Shown: piece by piece, positions 25,798 through 34,310 of the stretch
How the letters are laid out: every line of letters begins with the position of its first letter
Position numbering within the stretch: position 1 is the first letter of the stretch
Source of the DNA: Aliidiomarina minuta
Lineage (GTDB): Bacteria > Pseudomonadota > Gammaproteobacteria > Enterobacterales > Alteromonadaceae
NCBI RefSeq assembly: GCF_003987145.1
Contig: NZ_PIPL01000001.1
Location: 1,984,001 to 2,048,000, forward strand
DNA: 64,000 nucleotides
Direction: 5' to 3'
Made by a program: the position numbers and the translations under genes
The notes under the pieces: generated by a model
Databases searched by the model: none
Seen by the model: only the letters and a program-made list of their open reading frames with translations
Told to the model about the DNA's origin: nothing

Positions 25798-26610
25798 TTA
25801 AATCGTAGGGTCAAACCTGTCTAAGGCTTCCTGACGGCTCTCTGCCGCGCGTTTTTCTGCTTCTTTAAAATCTTCATCTTCCAGTTCAATCCGGGGCAGC
25901 TCACCACAAACATCGCCGCCCATTTTATTCACAGAGCGACAGATCTCACCGACTCGTTCATCCAGTAGATTCACATGGTCTAACATACGGCCAATCGCCA
26001 TCGCCACAGGATCCGGATTATCCGGCGATACCGCATAAGCATCAAAACCATATTTTCGGGCGATAGCTGCGCGCTTCTTATCGTCGGTTGTATGTTCCGG
26101 AGGCGTGACTATACGGCCCGGTATGCCTACCATAGTGGCGCCCTCAGGCACATCCTTAACCACCACGGCATTAGAGCCAATACGCGCATTATTACCGACA
26201 TGCAGTGGCCCCAGAATCTTGGCTCCTGCACCTATTACCACGCCATTACCCAGTGTCGGATGTCGTTTCCCCGCTTTCCAGCTGGTGCCTCCTAAAGTAA
26301 CACCATGATAGAGCGTACAGTCATCCCCTATTTCGGCGGTTTCCCCTATGACCACACCCATACCGTGATCAATAAAAAACCGGCGCCCGATAACAGCACC
26401 CGGGTGAATTTCAATACCTGTCAGCCAGCGCGCCAGCGTGGATAAAAAACGGGCCAGCCAGCGCAGTTTCCAACGCCATAGACGGTGAGTCAGTCGATGC
26501 CACCAGATAGCATGCAACCCTGGATAATTGGTTAACACCTCAAAAAAATTACGGGCTGCCGGGTCTCGCTGATAGACACTGGCTATATCTTCTCGCATAC
26601 CTTTAAACAT
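25798..26610 (-). CDS. cysE: Serine O-acetyltransferase
   Basis: A 270-residue acetyltransferase forming O-acetylserine from serine and acetyl-CoA, the first step of cysteine synthesis. The alpha-helical N-terminal domain is followed by left-handed beta-helix hexapeptides with the catalytic 'IDHGMGVVIGETAEIGDD', 'LYHGVTLGGTSW' and 'HPTLGNGVVIGAGAKILG'. AGGAAA precedes the ATG at 26610. It heads a minus-strand run of six genes (cysE, cysK, degenerate hydrolase, sodium channel, ggt, amidohydrolase). CysE and CysK proteins usually form the cysteine synthase complex through the CysE C-terminus; here the tail ends ALDRFDPTI, whose final Ile fits that role. Confidence 0.93.
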   Translation of the reverse strand: MFKGMREDIASVYQRDPAARNFFEVLTNYPGLHAIWWHRLTHRLWRWKLRWLARFLSTLARWLTGIEIHPGAVIGRRFFIDHGMGVVIGETAEIGDDCTLYHGVTLGGTSWKAGKRHPTLGNGVVIGAGAKILGPLHVGNNARIGSNAVVVKDVPEGATMVGIPGRIVTPPEHTTDDKKRAAIARKYGFDAYAVSPDNPDPVAMAIGRMLDHVNLLDERVGEICRSVNKMGGDVCGELPRIELEDEDFKEAEKRAAESRQEALDRFDPTI

Positions 26611-26761
26611 TAGGCTTTCCTGTCAGTTCCGGGGTTTGGTCGCAACATTTTAACGGCTCGCCTAGTATAGCGGTCTCAGGGCCTCGGGGTGAAGCAGAGT
26701 TGATAAAAGTCTGATATGTTGAAACTCAGTCGTACCATAATAAAATAACCAGGAGCCACTC

Positions 26762-28048
26762 ATGAAACGACTTATCACATATTTTACTGCATTCAGTGCA
26801 CTTATACTGGCTAGCACTGCCACCCCCAGCACTGTTATTCACGCCGGCACTTTGATTGATGGCACGGACAGCGATCCGGTGAGCCAGGTTAGTATTATTA
26901 TTGACGGAAACCGTATTAGTAGCATTGAGTCCGGCTTCCTTCAGCCGGAAGCGGGTCAAACTCTGGTTGATCTCAGCCAGGCCACGGTAATGCCCGGTTT
27001 TATTGACGGTCATACTCATTTATCAACTCAATTGTCACCCTCATCTTATCTTGAACGTTTTACCGATAATCCAGCGACCACGGCTGTACGTGCAGCCCAT
27101 TTTGCAAAACTGACGTTGCACGCTGGTTTTACCACCGTTCGTGAACTGGGCGACAGCGACCACATCAGCGTGGCAGTTAAACGAGGTGTGAATCAGGGGT
27201 TATTAGAGGGGCCTCGCGTATTTGCTGCGGGTAAATCTTTAGCAACTACTGGGGGCCATGCCGACCCTACGAATAACGTACGGGACTCGCTGGTAACTGC
27301 ACCTACAGCTTCCGATGGTGTTCTTAATGGACCTTATGAAGCGCGTCAGGCGGTACGTAAACGTTATCAGGAAGGCGCTGACCTGATTAAATTAACCGCC
27401 ACTGGCGGCGTTTTAAGCATGGCAGCTTCCGGACAGAACCCGCAATTCATGCAGGATGAGCTGGAAGCTGTCGTCGCTACGGCTCACGATTATGGTATGA
27501 CAGTCACAGTGCACGCTCACGGTAAAGAAGGCATGATACGGGCTATTAAAGCTGGTGTTGATTCGATTGAGCATGGAACCTACATGGATGAAGAAGTCAT
27601 GCAGCTCATGATAGAGCATGGCACTTACTATGTGCCCACTATCACAGCCGGTAAATCTGTCGCTGAGCGAGCAGAAGTGGACGGCTTTTTTCCGGAAATG
27701 GTTCGCCCCAAAGCGCGTGAGATAGGCCCTTTGATTCAACAAACCTTCGCGGATGCCTATGCTGCGGGTGTCAAAATTGCATTTGGAACCGATGCCGGTG
27801 TTTATGACCATGGTGAAAACTATCGTGAATTTATCTATATGGTGGAAGCTGGAATGCCCGAACTGGAGGCCATACGCTCAGCAACCTGGCATGGTGCCAC
27901 GCTGCTAGCGCAGATTGACAACCTGGGCAGTATAGAAGCCGGTAAACTGGCTGATATCGTAGCGGTAGAAGGTGACCCTTTGCAGGATATAACCCTGCTC
28001 AAGAATATCAGTTTTGTTATGCGTGACGGTCAGGTTTTCAAACAGTAA
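26762..28048 (+). CDS. Exported amidohydrolase
   Basis: A 428-residue metal-dependent amidohydrolase with a signal peptide (about residues 1-19). It shows the metal motif 'VMPGFIDGHTHLSTQ', the lysine region 'ADLIKLTATGGVLS', histidines in 'VTVHAHGKEG' and 'DSIEHGTYMD', and 'IAFGTDAGVYDHG'. The closest groups are Xaa-Pro dipeptidase-type and imidazolonepropionase-like amidohydrolases seen in marine heterotrophs; a carboxypeptidase role on proline peptides is possible but not shown. CCAGGAG lies before the ATG. It is divergent from cysE and ends in a strong terminator. Confidence 0.85.
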   Translation: MKRLITYFTAFSALILASTATPSTVIHAGTLIDGTDSDPVSQVSIIIDGNRISSIESGFLQPEAGQTLVDLSQATVMPGFIDGHTHLSTQLSPSSYLERFTDNPATTAVRAAHFAKLTLHAGFTTVRELGDSDHISVAVKRGVNQGLLEGPRVFAAGKSLATTGGHADPTNNVRDSLVTAPTASDGVLNGPYEARQAVRKRYQEGADLIKLTATGGVLSMAASGQNPQFMQDELEAVVATAHDYGMTVTVHAHGKEGMIRAIKAGVDSIEHGTYMDEEVMQLMIEHGTYYVPTITAGKSVAERAEVDGFFPEMVRPKAREIGPLIQQTFADAYAAGVKIAFGTDAGVYDHGENYREFIYMVEAGMPELEAIRSATWHGATLLAQIDNLGSIEAGKLADIVAVEGDPLQDITLLKNISFVMRDGQVFKQ

Positions 28049-28053
28049 CAGTC

Positions 28054-28081
28054 AGCGCGCCGCTTCAGGCGCGCTCTTTTT
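28054..28081 (+). terminator. Terminator inside the 3' end of the DUF2489 gene
   Basis: An 8-bp perfect GC stem (AGCGCGCC/GGCGCGCT) with a 6-base loop and a following C-T6 run ends the amidohydrolase transcript. Part of it encodes the last residues and stop of the convergent DUF2489 gene. Confidence 0.85.
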
Positions 28082-28517
28082 TAACCCAGACTAAAAGCTC
28101 AGCAACATCAGTTTGAATGTTTTCTGCCAGGTCTTTTTCATAACCTTCCCGCTCATCGTCCATTTTACGGATTTCCTTACGGGGGTATTGCTTACGCGCT
28201 TCATGGGTTGGCATATGCTTAATGCGCTCGTACATGTCATGAATTGCCGGATACTGTTGCGCAAAATCATATTTTTCACGCAACGCCAGATGATCCAGCA
28301 ACACTGTAACGCGCAGACTGCCTTCCGACAACGGACATTGCTCCTGCTGCATAGCCAAAGCTATGGTTTCTATGCTTTCCAACAGGTTAGCATTGCGTTT
28401 TGCCACGGCAGTATCACGTACCTGGCGCTGCTTACGAAGTTTCGCCAGCAGACTACCTGCGTAAAAGCTCAAACCCGCAATAATCAATAAGCCTGCAATA
28501 AAGGCTATCCACAGCAT
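28065..28517 (-). CDS. DUF2489 membrane-anchored protein
   Basis: A 150-residue protein with a single N-terminal membrane helix (residues 3-25) and a charged helical cytoplasmic domain. Conserved-looking segments are 'RNANLLESIETIALAMQQEQCPLSEGSLR' in part, 'LREKYDFAQQYPAIHDMYERI' in part and 'MPTHEARKQYPRKEIRKMD'. This matches the DUF2489 family of gammaproteobacteria, which has no known function and is often beside yihI, as here (22 bp downstream of it). A GGAGA ribosome site precedes the ATG at 28517. The pairing with yihI hints at a role in cell growth or ribosome assembly, but this is only context. Confidence 0.75.
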   Translation of the reverse strand: MLWIAFIAGLLIIAGLSFYAGSLLAKLRKQRQVRDTAVAKRNANLLESIETIALAMQQEQCPLSEGSLRVTVLLDHLALREKYDFAQQYPAIHDMYERIKHMPTHEARKQYPRKEIRKMDDEREGYEKDLAENIQTDVAELLVWVKKERA

Positions 28518-28539
28518 ACATTTCTCCTGCTACTTAGCA

Positions 28540-29055
28540 TTAAATCCAATCTTTCGGGTTTTCAAATTTTTGCCAGGGCTCCAGCTCGTCTTCACTTTCG
28601 GACTCTGTTTCGTCCGCATTATCACCCTCTTCTTCGTCCTCTTCCTCGACAATGCCCAGCTGTTTCGCCAATTCCTGATAGCGAGCCAATCGCGCATTCA
28701 CAAAGTTTCTATCGCGTGGTGTCAGGGTCTCGCCCTTATCCACCTGCTCCAGCAATGACTGCAAGCGCTCGTCATTTTCCAGCTGCGCAAGCTCCTGCTC
28801 AGCAGTTAAGTTTTCCGCTTTAACAGGAGTCACCAATGGGATCTTACGTTTACTTCCCACTCGTGGATCGCGGGGTTGTCCAGATTGACTATGTTCAGCC
28901 TGCTGTTGCAACAGGCTATGCCTGTTGCCCGCTGGTTTGCCTTTAGCCTGTTCTGGGTTCTTCCGCTGGTCAGGCTGTTTTTTCGCACGTAGTGATTTTG
29001 GTTGAGATTTCACTCCCAGGGTGCCGGGGGTGCGGCTTTTTTTACGACGGGTCAT
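28540..29055 (-). CDS. yihI: Der GTPase-activating protein YihI
   Basis: A 171-residue protein (E. coli YihI has 169). The N-terminal half is very basic ('MTRRKKSRTPG', many Lys/Arg/Gln/Pro), the middle holds the conserved 'LAQLENDERLQSLLEQVDKG' helix and 'DRNFVNARLARYQEL', and the tail is strongly acidic (EEEDEEEGDNADETESESEDE in part). YihI stimulates the GTPase Der (EngA) and so tunes late 50S ribosome assembly. The start at 29055 gives the family's MTRRKK N-terminus; further upstream codons run into the terminator and candidate RNA. It is followed by the DUF2489 gene. Confidence 0.9.
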   Translation of the reverse strand: MTRRKKSRTPGTLGVKSQPKSLRAKKQPDQRKNPEQAKGKPAGNRHSLLQQQAEHSQSGQPRDPRVGSKRKIPLVTPVKAENLTAEQELAQLENDERLQSLLEQVDKGETLTPRDRNFVNARLARYQELAKQLGIVEEEDEEEGDNADETESESEDELEPWQKFENPKDWI

Positions 29056-29124
29056 AACACAACTCACTCTTACTGTTTCGCTTATCCTTATATGGTAACG
29101 CATAACAGCCAAAGCAACAGCCAA

Positions 29125-29410
29125 TAAAAAAGGCGATGACATAGTCATCGCCTTTACATGAACCCAACGCACCTATCTGGTGGTATCGAGAACTGTTGTC
29201 GCTACTTTCCGTGTTTTCTTTTTATTATTCCCTGTTTAAATCTTATGCCTTTATTATTATCGACTTTAAAGTCTCTTTTTGGCTTGTCGACCACATCCCA
29301 TGGTTAACGTGTTCGCCTCCTGGCGTTATTATTTTTCCCTAAAAATTTACATTTGTTATTGGTGTGGTCTGTTTTTTTATTTTTATTTTTTGTCGCCACA
29401 CGCTTTATGG
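29125..29410 (-). ncRNA. Candidate CsrB/CsrC-type small RNA
   Basis: This gene-free stretch upstream of yihI ends, on the minus strand, in a strong terminator (29129-29155). Upstream lies TTGATC (29439-29444), a 16-bp spacer and TAATCT (29417-29422), which would start an RNA near 29410 of about 285 bases. The RNA is A-rich and has five GGA motifs: AGGGA (29336-29340), AGGA in the loop of a CGCC/GGCG hairpin (29314-29325), GGGA in the loop of an ACCA/TGGT hairpin (29290-29304), AGGGA (29229-29233) and ACGGA (29208-29212). CsrA binds such GGA loops. In E. coli csrC sits beside yihI, the same position. No open frame with a ribosome site was seen in it. Confidence 0.5.
29129..29155 (-). terminator. 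Terminator upstream of yihI
   Basis: A perfect 12-bp stem (AAAGGCGATGAC/GTCATCGCCTTT) with a 3-base loop is followed on the minus strand by T6. No annotated protein gene lies upstream on that strand for over 4 kb, so it most likely ends a non-coding RNA. Confidence 0.8.
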
Positions 29411-29608
29411 ATGCCTAGATTACTGGTTTTCAGCTCAGGATCAACAACTTTATTGATATAAAAATGTTATTTCTTATTACAGCTCAGTTAATTTTGTGTA
29501 AAACCTTACTATCAAAAGTCATAGACTAAAGCAGTCGCACTTAACATAACAATCAGCGTACAATCAGTAAGTATCCGTTATCAAACAAATAATCATCAGG
29601 AGTCGAGT

Positions 29609-31345
29609 ATGCGTAACTTTCTATTGGGAGGTCTGGCCCTCGCCCTTACCGCTTGCGCGAGCGCGCCACAACAGGAAACACAGCCCCCGGGGATTAATGC
29701 AGAATTCACACAGCTAGCCGAGCAAGCCTGGGAATATAATCAGGAACAACGACACCCTGATGATAGGCTGCTCGATATTTCTCCTCAGGCTCTGCAAGAA
29801 CGACATGCTCAGCGCCGCGAATACTATCAACAGTTGGAAGCGCTGGATGCAAGCCAGCTGGATGAGCAGAATCAGATTAACCGCGATATGATTATGTATG
29901 CGCTGGCAAATCAGATTGACCAGTATGAATTTAATGCACATCTGATACCACTGACTAACGAAAGTGGTTTCCATAGCAGAATAGCAAGCCTGCCGAACAG
30001 CTCCACGCTACGTAGTGAAGAGGATTACCGCAACTATCTGTCCCGTTTGCAGGCGATCCCGGCTCATTTTGAACAGCAAATAGAGTATATGCGCGAAGGA
30101 CTTAACCGCGGCATTACCCAGCCAGCAGTTGTTCTAACCAATTTCCCCGCAGGCATCATGGCGTATGTAAAAGCAGACCCTCGGGAAAGTGTTTTCTATG
30201 CGCCGTTCAACGAACGCCCGCGCAACCTGAGTCGGGACGTTTTTAGCGAATTAGAAATGGAAGCCCAGACCATTATCGCCACTCAGGTCAATGATGCCTA
30301 TCAGGACTTTCATGATTTCATGGTCGATGACTATATTCCTAATGCCCGCGATACTATCGCTGCCCACGACTTGCCACGCGGCGAAGCCTTTTACCGTAAC
30401 AGGGCCCTGCACTACACCACTACGGATTTGACGGTAGAGGAAATCCATCAGATAGGCCTCGATGAAGTTGCCCGTATCCGCGCTGAAATGATGGAAGTTA
30501 TCGAAAGCGTCGAATTTGACGGCAGTTTTGATGAATTCATCGAGTTTCTGCGTAATGACCCTCAGTTTTACGCCGACAGTGCTGAGGAGCTATTAAAAGA
30601 AGCCGCCTATATTGCCAAACAGGCCGATGCAGCCTTACCTCGCTTCTTCACTCATTTACCTCGAACGCCTTACGGTGTGGCGCCGGTTCCCGATGAAATA
30701 GCGCCTAATTACACCACGGGTCGTTATGTAAGCGCGCGTCAGGATGATCAACCCGGTTATTACTGGGTCAATACCTATGCCCTCGATCGCCGCCCACTGT
30801 ATGAACTGGAAGCTCTCACTCTGCACGAAGGTGTGCCCGGTCATCACCTGCAAATAGCACTGGCTCAAGAAATGGATCATCTGCCGGACTACCGCCGCAA
30901 CACTTACATCTCCGCCTTTGGTGAGGGCTGGGGTCTGTATGCTGAATACCTGGGACTGGAAGCTGGTTTTTATCAGGATCCCTATAGTAATTTCGGCCGT
31001 CTGACCTATGAAATGTGGCGCGCCGCTCGTTTGGTAGTAGATACTGGCATGCACACTATGGGCTGGAGCCGTGACCGTGCGGTTGAGTTCCTGGCCAGCA
31101 ATACTGCCCTGTCTATGCATAACGTGAATACTGAAATTGACCGTTACATCAGTTGGCCTGCACAGGCCTTATCTTATAAGCTGGGCGAACTCAAAATCAA
31201 AGAGTTACGTGCAGAAGCTGAAGAAACCCTCGGTGATGATTTCGATTTACGCGAATTCCATGATGAGGTACTGAGCAACGGCAGTGTGCCCTTGCAAACG
31301 CTGGAAGACCAGATACGAGCTTATATTCAACGTAAACAAAGCTAG
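29609..31345 (+). CDS. DUF885 lipoprotein, putative metallopeptidase
   Basis: A 578-residue lipoprotein (signal MRNFLLGGLALALTAC, lipobox LTAC) of the DUF885 family. The characteristic zinc-like motif is 'LTLHEGVPGHHLQIALAQ' (around residue 410), followed by 'FGEGWGLYAEYLG' and 'NTEIDRYISWPAQALSYKLG'. HExxxHH-type motifs in this family point to a metallopeptidase acting on peptides outside the cytoplasm, though the activity is poorly defined. CAGGAG lies before the ATG. It stands alone between the candidate RNA and its own terminator. Confidence 0.87.
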   Translation: MRNFLLGGLALALTACASAPQQETQPPGINAEFTQLAEQAWEYNQEQRHPDDRLLDISPQALQERHAQRREYYQQLEALDASQLDEQNQINRDMIMYALANQIDQYEFNAHLIPLTNESGFHSRIASLPNSSTLRSEEDYRNYLSRLQAIPAHFEQQIEYMREGLNRGITQPAVVLTNFPAGIMAYVKADPRESVFYAPFNERPRNLSRDVFSELEMEAQTIIATQVNDAYQDFHDFMVDDYIPNARDTIAAHDLPRGEAFYRNRALHYTTTDLTVEEIHQIGLDEVARIRAEMMEVIESVEFDGSFDEFIEFLRNDPQFYADSAEELLKEAAYIAKQADAALPRFFTHLPRTPYGVAPVPDEIAPNYTTGRYVSARQDDQPGYYWVNTYALDRRPLYELEALTLHEGVPGHHLQIALAQEMDHLPDYRRNTYISAFGEGWGLYAEYLGLEAGFYQDPYSNFGRLTYEMWRAARLVVDTGMHTMGWSRDRAVEFLASNTALSMHNVNTEIDRYISWPAQALSYKLGELKIKELRAEAEETLGDDFDLREFHDEVLSNGSVPLQTLEDQIRAYIQRKQS

Positions 31346-31363
31346 TTATTAAACTTCTGATCC

Positions 31364-31394
31364 AGGCCCGCTTTCTATAAGCGGGCCTTTTTTT
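31364..31394 (+). terminator. Rho-independent terminator after the DUF885 gene
   Basis: A perfect 10-bp stem (AGGCCCGCTT/AAGCGGGCCT), 5-base loop and T-run end the transcript 18 bp past the stop. Confidence 0.9.
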
Positions 31395-31512
31395 GCGTTC
31401 AATTATATTCTGCCGCGGGCTACAAAGCTGCGTATAAACCCGTGTTGCACTTCACTCCTTATGATAATATTTTGCCAGCAAAAAATAATAAACACATATC
31501 AGGGAGAAGCAG

Positions 31513-33414
31513 ATGGCTTACGATTTCGGCTCACAAGGGTTAGGTATAACGAACCCATTCAAGAAAGAAGGCGCAATCCGCCTTATCGGGGGATTAGCAA
31601 TCACAGCTGTTGGCTTATATGCATTGCTACAGGTCACCTCGTTAATTGGCGATAATTTAGTCGCTGCCTGGATTTATGCCGCCACAGGCTTTTTACTTTT
31701 AGTTGCAGGTCTGAAGCGCTGCGGCAGCGGTTTAATGCAGCTATTTAAGTTTTTTGTTGGGCGCTCGATTCCTTCATCACTGGCTCACAACCTGACTAAA
31801 AGTGAACGAGAGAATGCAGAGATTGAAGCAAAGCAAGGCTCGTTGGCTTATAACAAAAGCACACTGGAATCTATGCTCATGGGGCGTAAAAACGCCACCT
31901 TCACCGAGCCTCAGGGGTGGATGGGCCGCTTAGTCCACTCGCTCTTTCCACGCCTGGTTTTCATGCCCTATCCAATACGAAATGTAGTGCAGGAAGTCGT
32001 TTCGGCGGTAATCACAACGCTCATCGCATTCATTGCTTTTGGTTTAACCTATTTTGTCGCCTCAAGCGGTCTGGCTGGCGCTGCAGGTCATATTATAATA
32101 CCTGCTTTTTCAGTATTTCTGCTGGTCTACCTGGTGAGTACCTGGCGCAAGGCCGCAGTCAACGTGAAGTTAGACAAGGTTAAAGCATTGCACAGCGCAA
32201 ATGCCGGAAGTGTTGCAAAAATCATTGCCTTCTCAATTATTTTCCCGGTGCTCATAGGACTGGGTTATCACTATTTGCAAACCAATGCTGCATTTCAGCT
32301 GGACGAAATTGGAGCCATAACCGGGCAAATCGAATTGTTTAGTGCCTGGCCAATGTTGTTTTTGCTGCTGGTACTGGCAGCAATCATTACTACTTTCGTA
32401 ATGACGCTGGTTAGTGGACGAGCTAACCAGGTGAATACTGCAACAGAAGTGGCTGAGTATCGCGAGAACATGCAGGAGTCGGTTCATCCACACGAAATTT
32501 TTATCAATATTGAAAATATCGTGCTGGCGAACCGTCGGTACAAAGAAGTTCCTAACCGGACATATATCGACTTCAACCCGACGCTGAATGAACAAAGCCA
32601 GGGCAAAGGGGACTTTTCCGGGGAGCTCTTAATTGAAACTCAACCCGCCTATGCGAAACATGAAGAGCAGCCCGTATTTTCCTTAATGCGTTTGATTTCT
32701 ACTGCGCTGGCACAAGTGTTACTGGTAGTGGGTGCGATCTTCTTCCTGCTGTTAGCAAGCAACCTTGTGTATGTTTACGACTTTTTCTCGACTACTGATT
32801 TTAGCTCGGCACAAATGAATGACCCGGACTTTGTCAGTAGCTGGATGGGTCAGGCGTCCACGGTTGTAATAGCTGCGGTAGGCAGTTTCTTTGCCTGGTT
32901 GATCATTTCCTTGATGGGGCGCCTGCTGGAAGGTTTTACGCATATATTCTGGGCTGAACTGCAATTTAATTCGCTACTCATGTATATGAAAACTGAAGGT
33001 ACCTTTTCAGAGTCAAAGATCTCAACCGGCATGTCTATTCACGACTCCACCCGCAGCGAAAACGTAATTGTAAAATCCTCAATTACTCCCTGGATCGTAA
33101 CTTCGCGCATTATCAGCAGTACCTTTGCCGGTAGCGGACAGAATAACGTCGATATGCCTCGTTACGTAATGTCGATGCATAAAAACCAGGATGAGCTGAA
33201 CATTATGGTTGAGGAAATTCGTCACTTCCTGCGCAACCGTGAAAACATTGCAGGTTTTACCAACACTAAAGACTTACAGCACGCTGAAAACATTCTGCGG
33301 GTAAACCAGGTGTCCCGTGGCGAAGAAGGTAACCATAAGCTCGAACATGATGAGCAAGCAGCAGGTTATCTGCGCTCGCAAAGCGAAGCCGAGGAAGAAG
33401 CCGGCAAAAGCTAA
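31513..33414 (+). CDS. Large multi-pass membrane protein of unknown function
   Basis: I do not recognise this 633-residue protein. About eight membrane helices are visible (near residues 21-42, 48-67, 160-185, 192-211, 236-254, 279-300, 393-421 and 448-470). A soluble loop of about 90 residues (301-392) contains 'VHPHEIFINIENIVLANRR'. The C-terminal 160 residues are soluble, with 'SPITPW'-like and 'SRIISSTFAGSGQNNVDMPR' segments and a highly charged tail. AGGGAGA lies before the ATG, and the gene has its own terminator, so it is a real single-gene unit. Codon use resembles the neighbours. No enzymatic motif, ATP-binding loop or metal site is apparent. Confidence 0.8.
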   Translation: MAYDFGSQGLGITNPFKKEGAIRLIGGLAITAVGLYALLQVTSLIGDNLVAAWIYAATGFLLLVAGLKRCGSGLMQLFKFFVGRSIPSSLAHNLTKSERENAEIEAKQGSLAYNKSTLESMLMGRKNATFTEPQGWMGRLVHSLFPRLVFMPYPIRNVVQEVVSAVITTLIAFIAFGLTYFVASSGLAGAAGHIIIPAFSVFLLVYLVSTWRKAAVNVKLDKVKALHSANAGSVAKIIAFSIIFPVLIGLGYHYLQTNAAFQLDEIGAITGQIELFSAWPMLFLLLVLAAIITTFVMTLVSGRANQVNTATEVAEYRENMQESVHPHEIFINIENIVLANRRYKEVPNRTYIDFNPTLNEQSQGKGDFSGELLIETQPAYAKHEEQPVFSLMRLISTALAQVLLVVGAIFFLLLASNLVYVYDFFSTTDFSSAQMNDPDFVSSWMGQASTVVIAAVGSFFAWLIISLMGRLLEGFTHIFWAELQFNSLLMYMKTEGTFSESKISTGMSIHDSTRSENVIVKSSITPWIVTSRIISSTFAGSGQNNVDMPRYVMSMHKNQDELNIMVEEIRHFLRNRENIAGFTNTKDLQHAENILRVNQVSRGEEGNHKLEHDEQAAGYLRSQSEAEEEAGKS

Positions 33415-33429
33415 CCTGTCTCAGGACAT

Positions 33430-33469
33430 AAAAAAATCCGCAGCCATTTCTGGCTGCGGATTTTTTTTA
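33430..33469. terminator. Strong bidirectional terminator
   Basis: A 16-bp near-perfect stem (AAAAAATCCGCAGCCA/TGGCTGCGGATTTTTT) with a 4-base loop and flanking A and T runs separates the unknown membrane protein gene from the convergent cytochrome gene and can serve both. Confidence 0.9.
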
Positions 33470-33486
33470 TTCATAGCAATCTTTAT

Positions 33487-34119
33487 TTAATAAAGACCAC
33501 TGATGTAACGAGAGAGGATATCAATGTCCCGGTCAGTTAAGTGAGTAGCTACATCACGCATCATGCCATTCGGGTCATTATCCCGCTCACCAGCTCGGAA
33601 AGCCTCCAGGGAAACTTGCGTGTACTGAGCATGCTGGCCACTTAACAGCGGAAATGCTGCCAGACCCATGCCGCCAGCGCGAGGCCCGTGACAAGCCGCA
33701 CAAGCGGTAATTCCACGTTCTTCGTCGCCACCCAGATACAGACGCTGCGCTTCGGCTAACTCTCCATCGTCAAGGTCTGCGCCTATCACATCATGCTCTT
33801 GTGCAGTAAAATAAGCCGCTAAATCGCGAATGTCCTGTTCACTTAAACCTTCCACCTGATCAGCCATCAAAACGTTATAGCGCCCACTTTCACCACCGGT
33901 TTCATTACCCAGCTGGTAATCATGAAGCTGCTTCACCAAATACTTTGAATGCTGACCTGCAATCGAAGGGAAGTCACCAGCCGGACTGTTACCGTCAGCT
34001 CCGTGACACGCCGCACAGGTTTGTGAAAGCTCCTGACCACGTTCAATATCACCAGTGTCAGCAACGGCCGCACCGCTTCCAAACACAACTAAACCACATA
34101 GAATCGCGAATTTTTTCAT
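33487..34119 (-). CDS. Dihaem cytochrome c4
   Basis: A 210-residue periplasmic electron carrier with a signal peptide ending near AVA-DTG (residue 20) and two cytochrome c domains. The haem sites are Cys35-Ala-Ala-Cys-His39 and Cys140-Ala-Ala-Cys-His144. Methionine ligand regions are 'YNVLMADQVEGLS' and 'GMMRDVATHLTD'. This two-domain layout is cytochrome c4, which feeds electrons to terminal oxidases. The start at 34119 is preceded by ACAGGTC; an upstream extension to 34176 adds 19 residues that do not look like a signal peptide. Divergent from engB, as in several marine gammaproteobacteria. Confidence 0.9.
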   Translation of the reverse strand: MKKFAILCGLVVFGSGAAVADTGDIERGQELSQTCAACHGADGNSPAGDFPSIAGQHSKYLVKQLHDYQLGNETGGESGRYNVLMADQVEGLSEQDIRDLAAYFTAQEHDVIGADLDDGELAEAQRLYLGGDEERGITACAACHGPRAGGMGLAAFPLLSGQHAQYTQVSLEAFRAGERDNDPNGMMRDVATHLTDRDIDILSRYISGLY

Positions 34120-34310
34120 GACCTGTTTCTCTGCATCCAATAGGGCGTACTGCCCAGACCTAAAGTCGCTTAACACGTTAATTACTGGGGTACATTTTAC
34201 ACGAATCTGCTCATGAATAAATGCCCAATGCAGAATAGGTAGTAATAGGTTGGCCGTTGCCGGTTAAATCCGTCATAATAGCGCCCCAAATATACTAGCA
34301 GAGGTGCCCT

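Noticed and set aside
29276..29460. Short open frame on the plus strand in the candidate RNA region
   Set aside because: It has no ribosome site, a composition dominated by Phe/Tyr from T-rich runs and no recognisable sequence.
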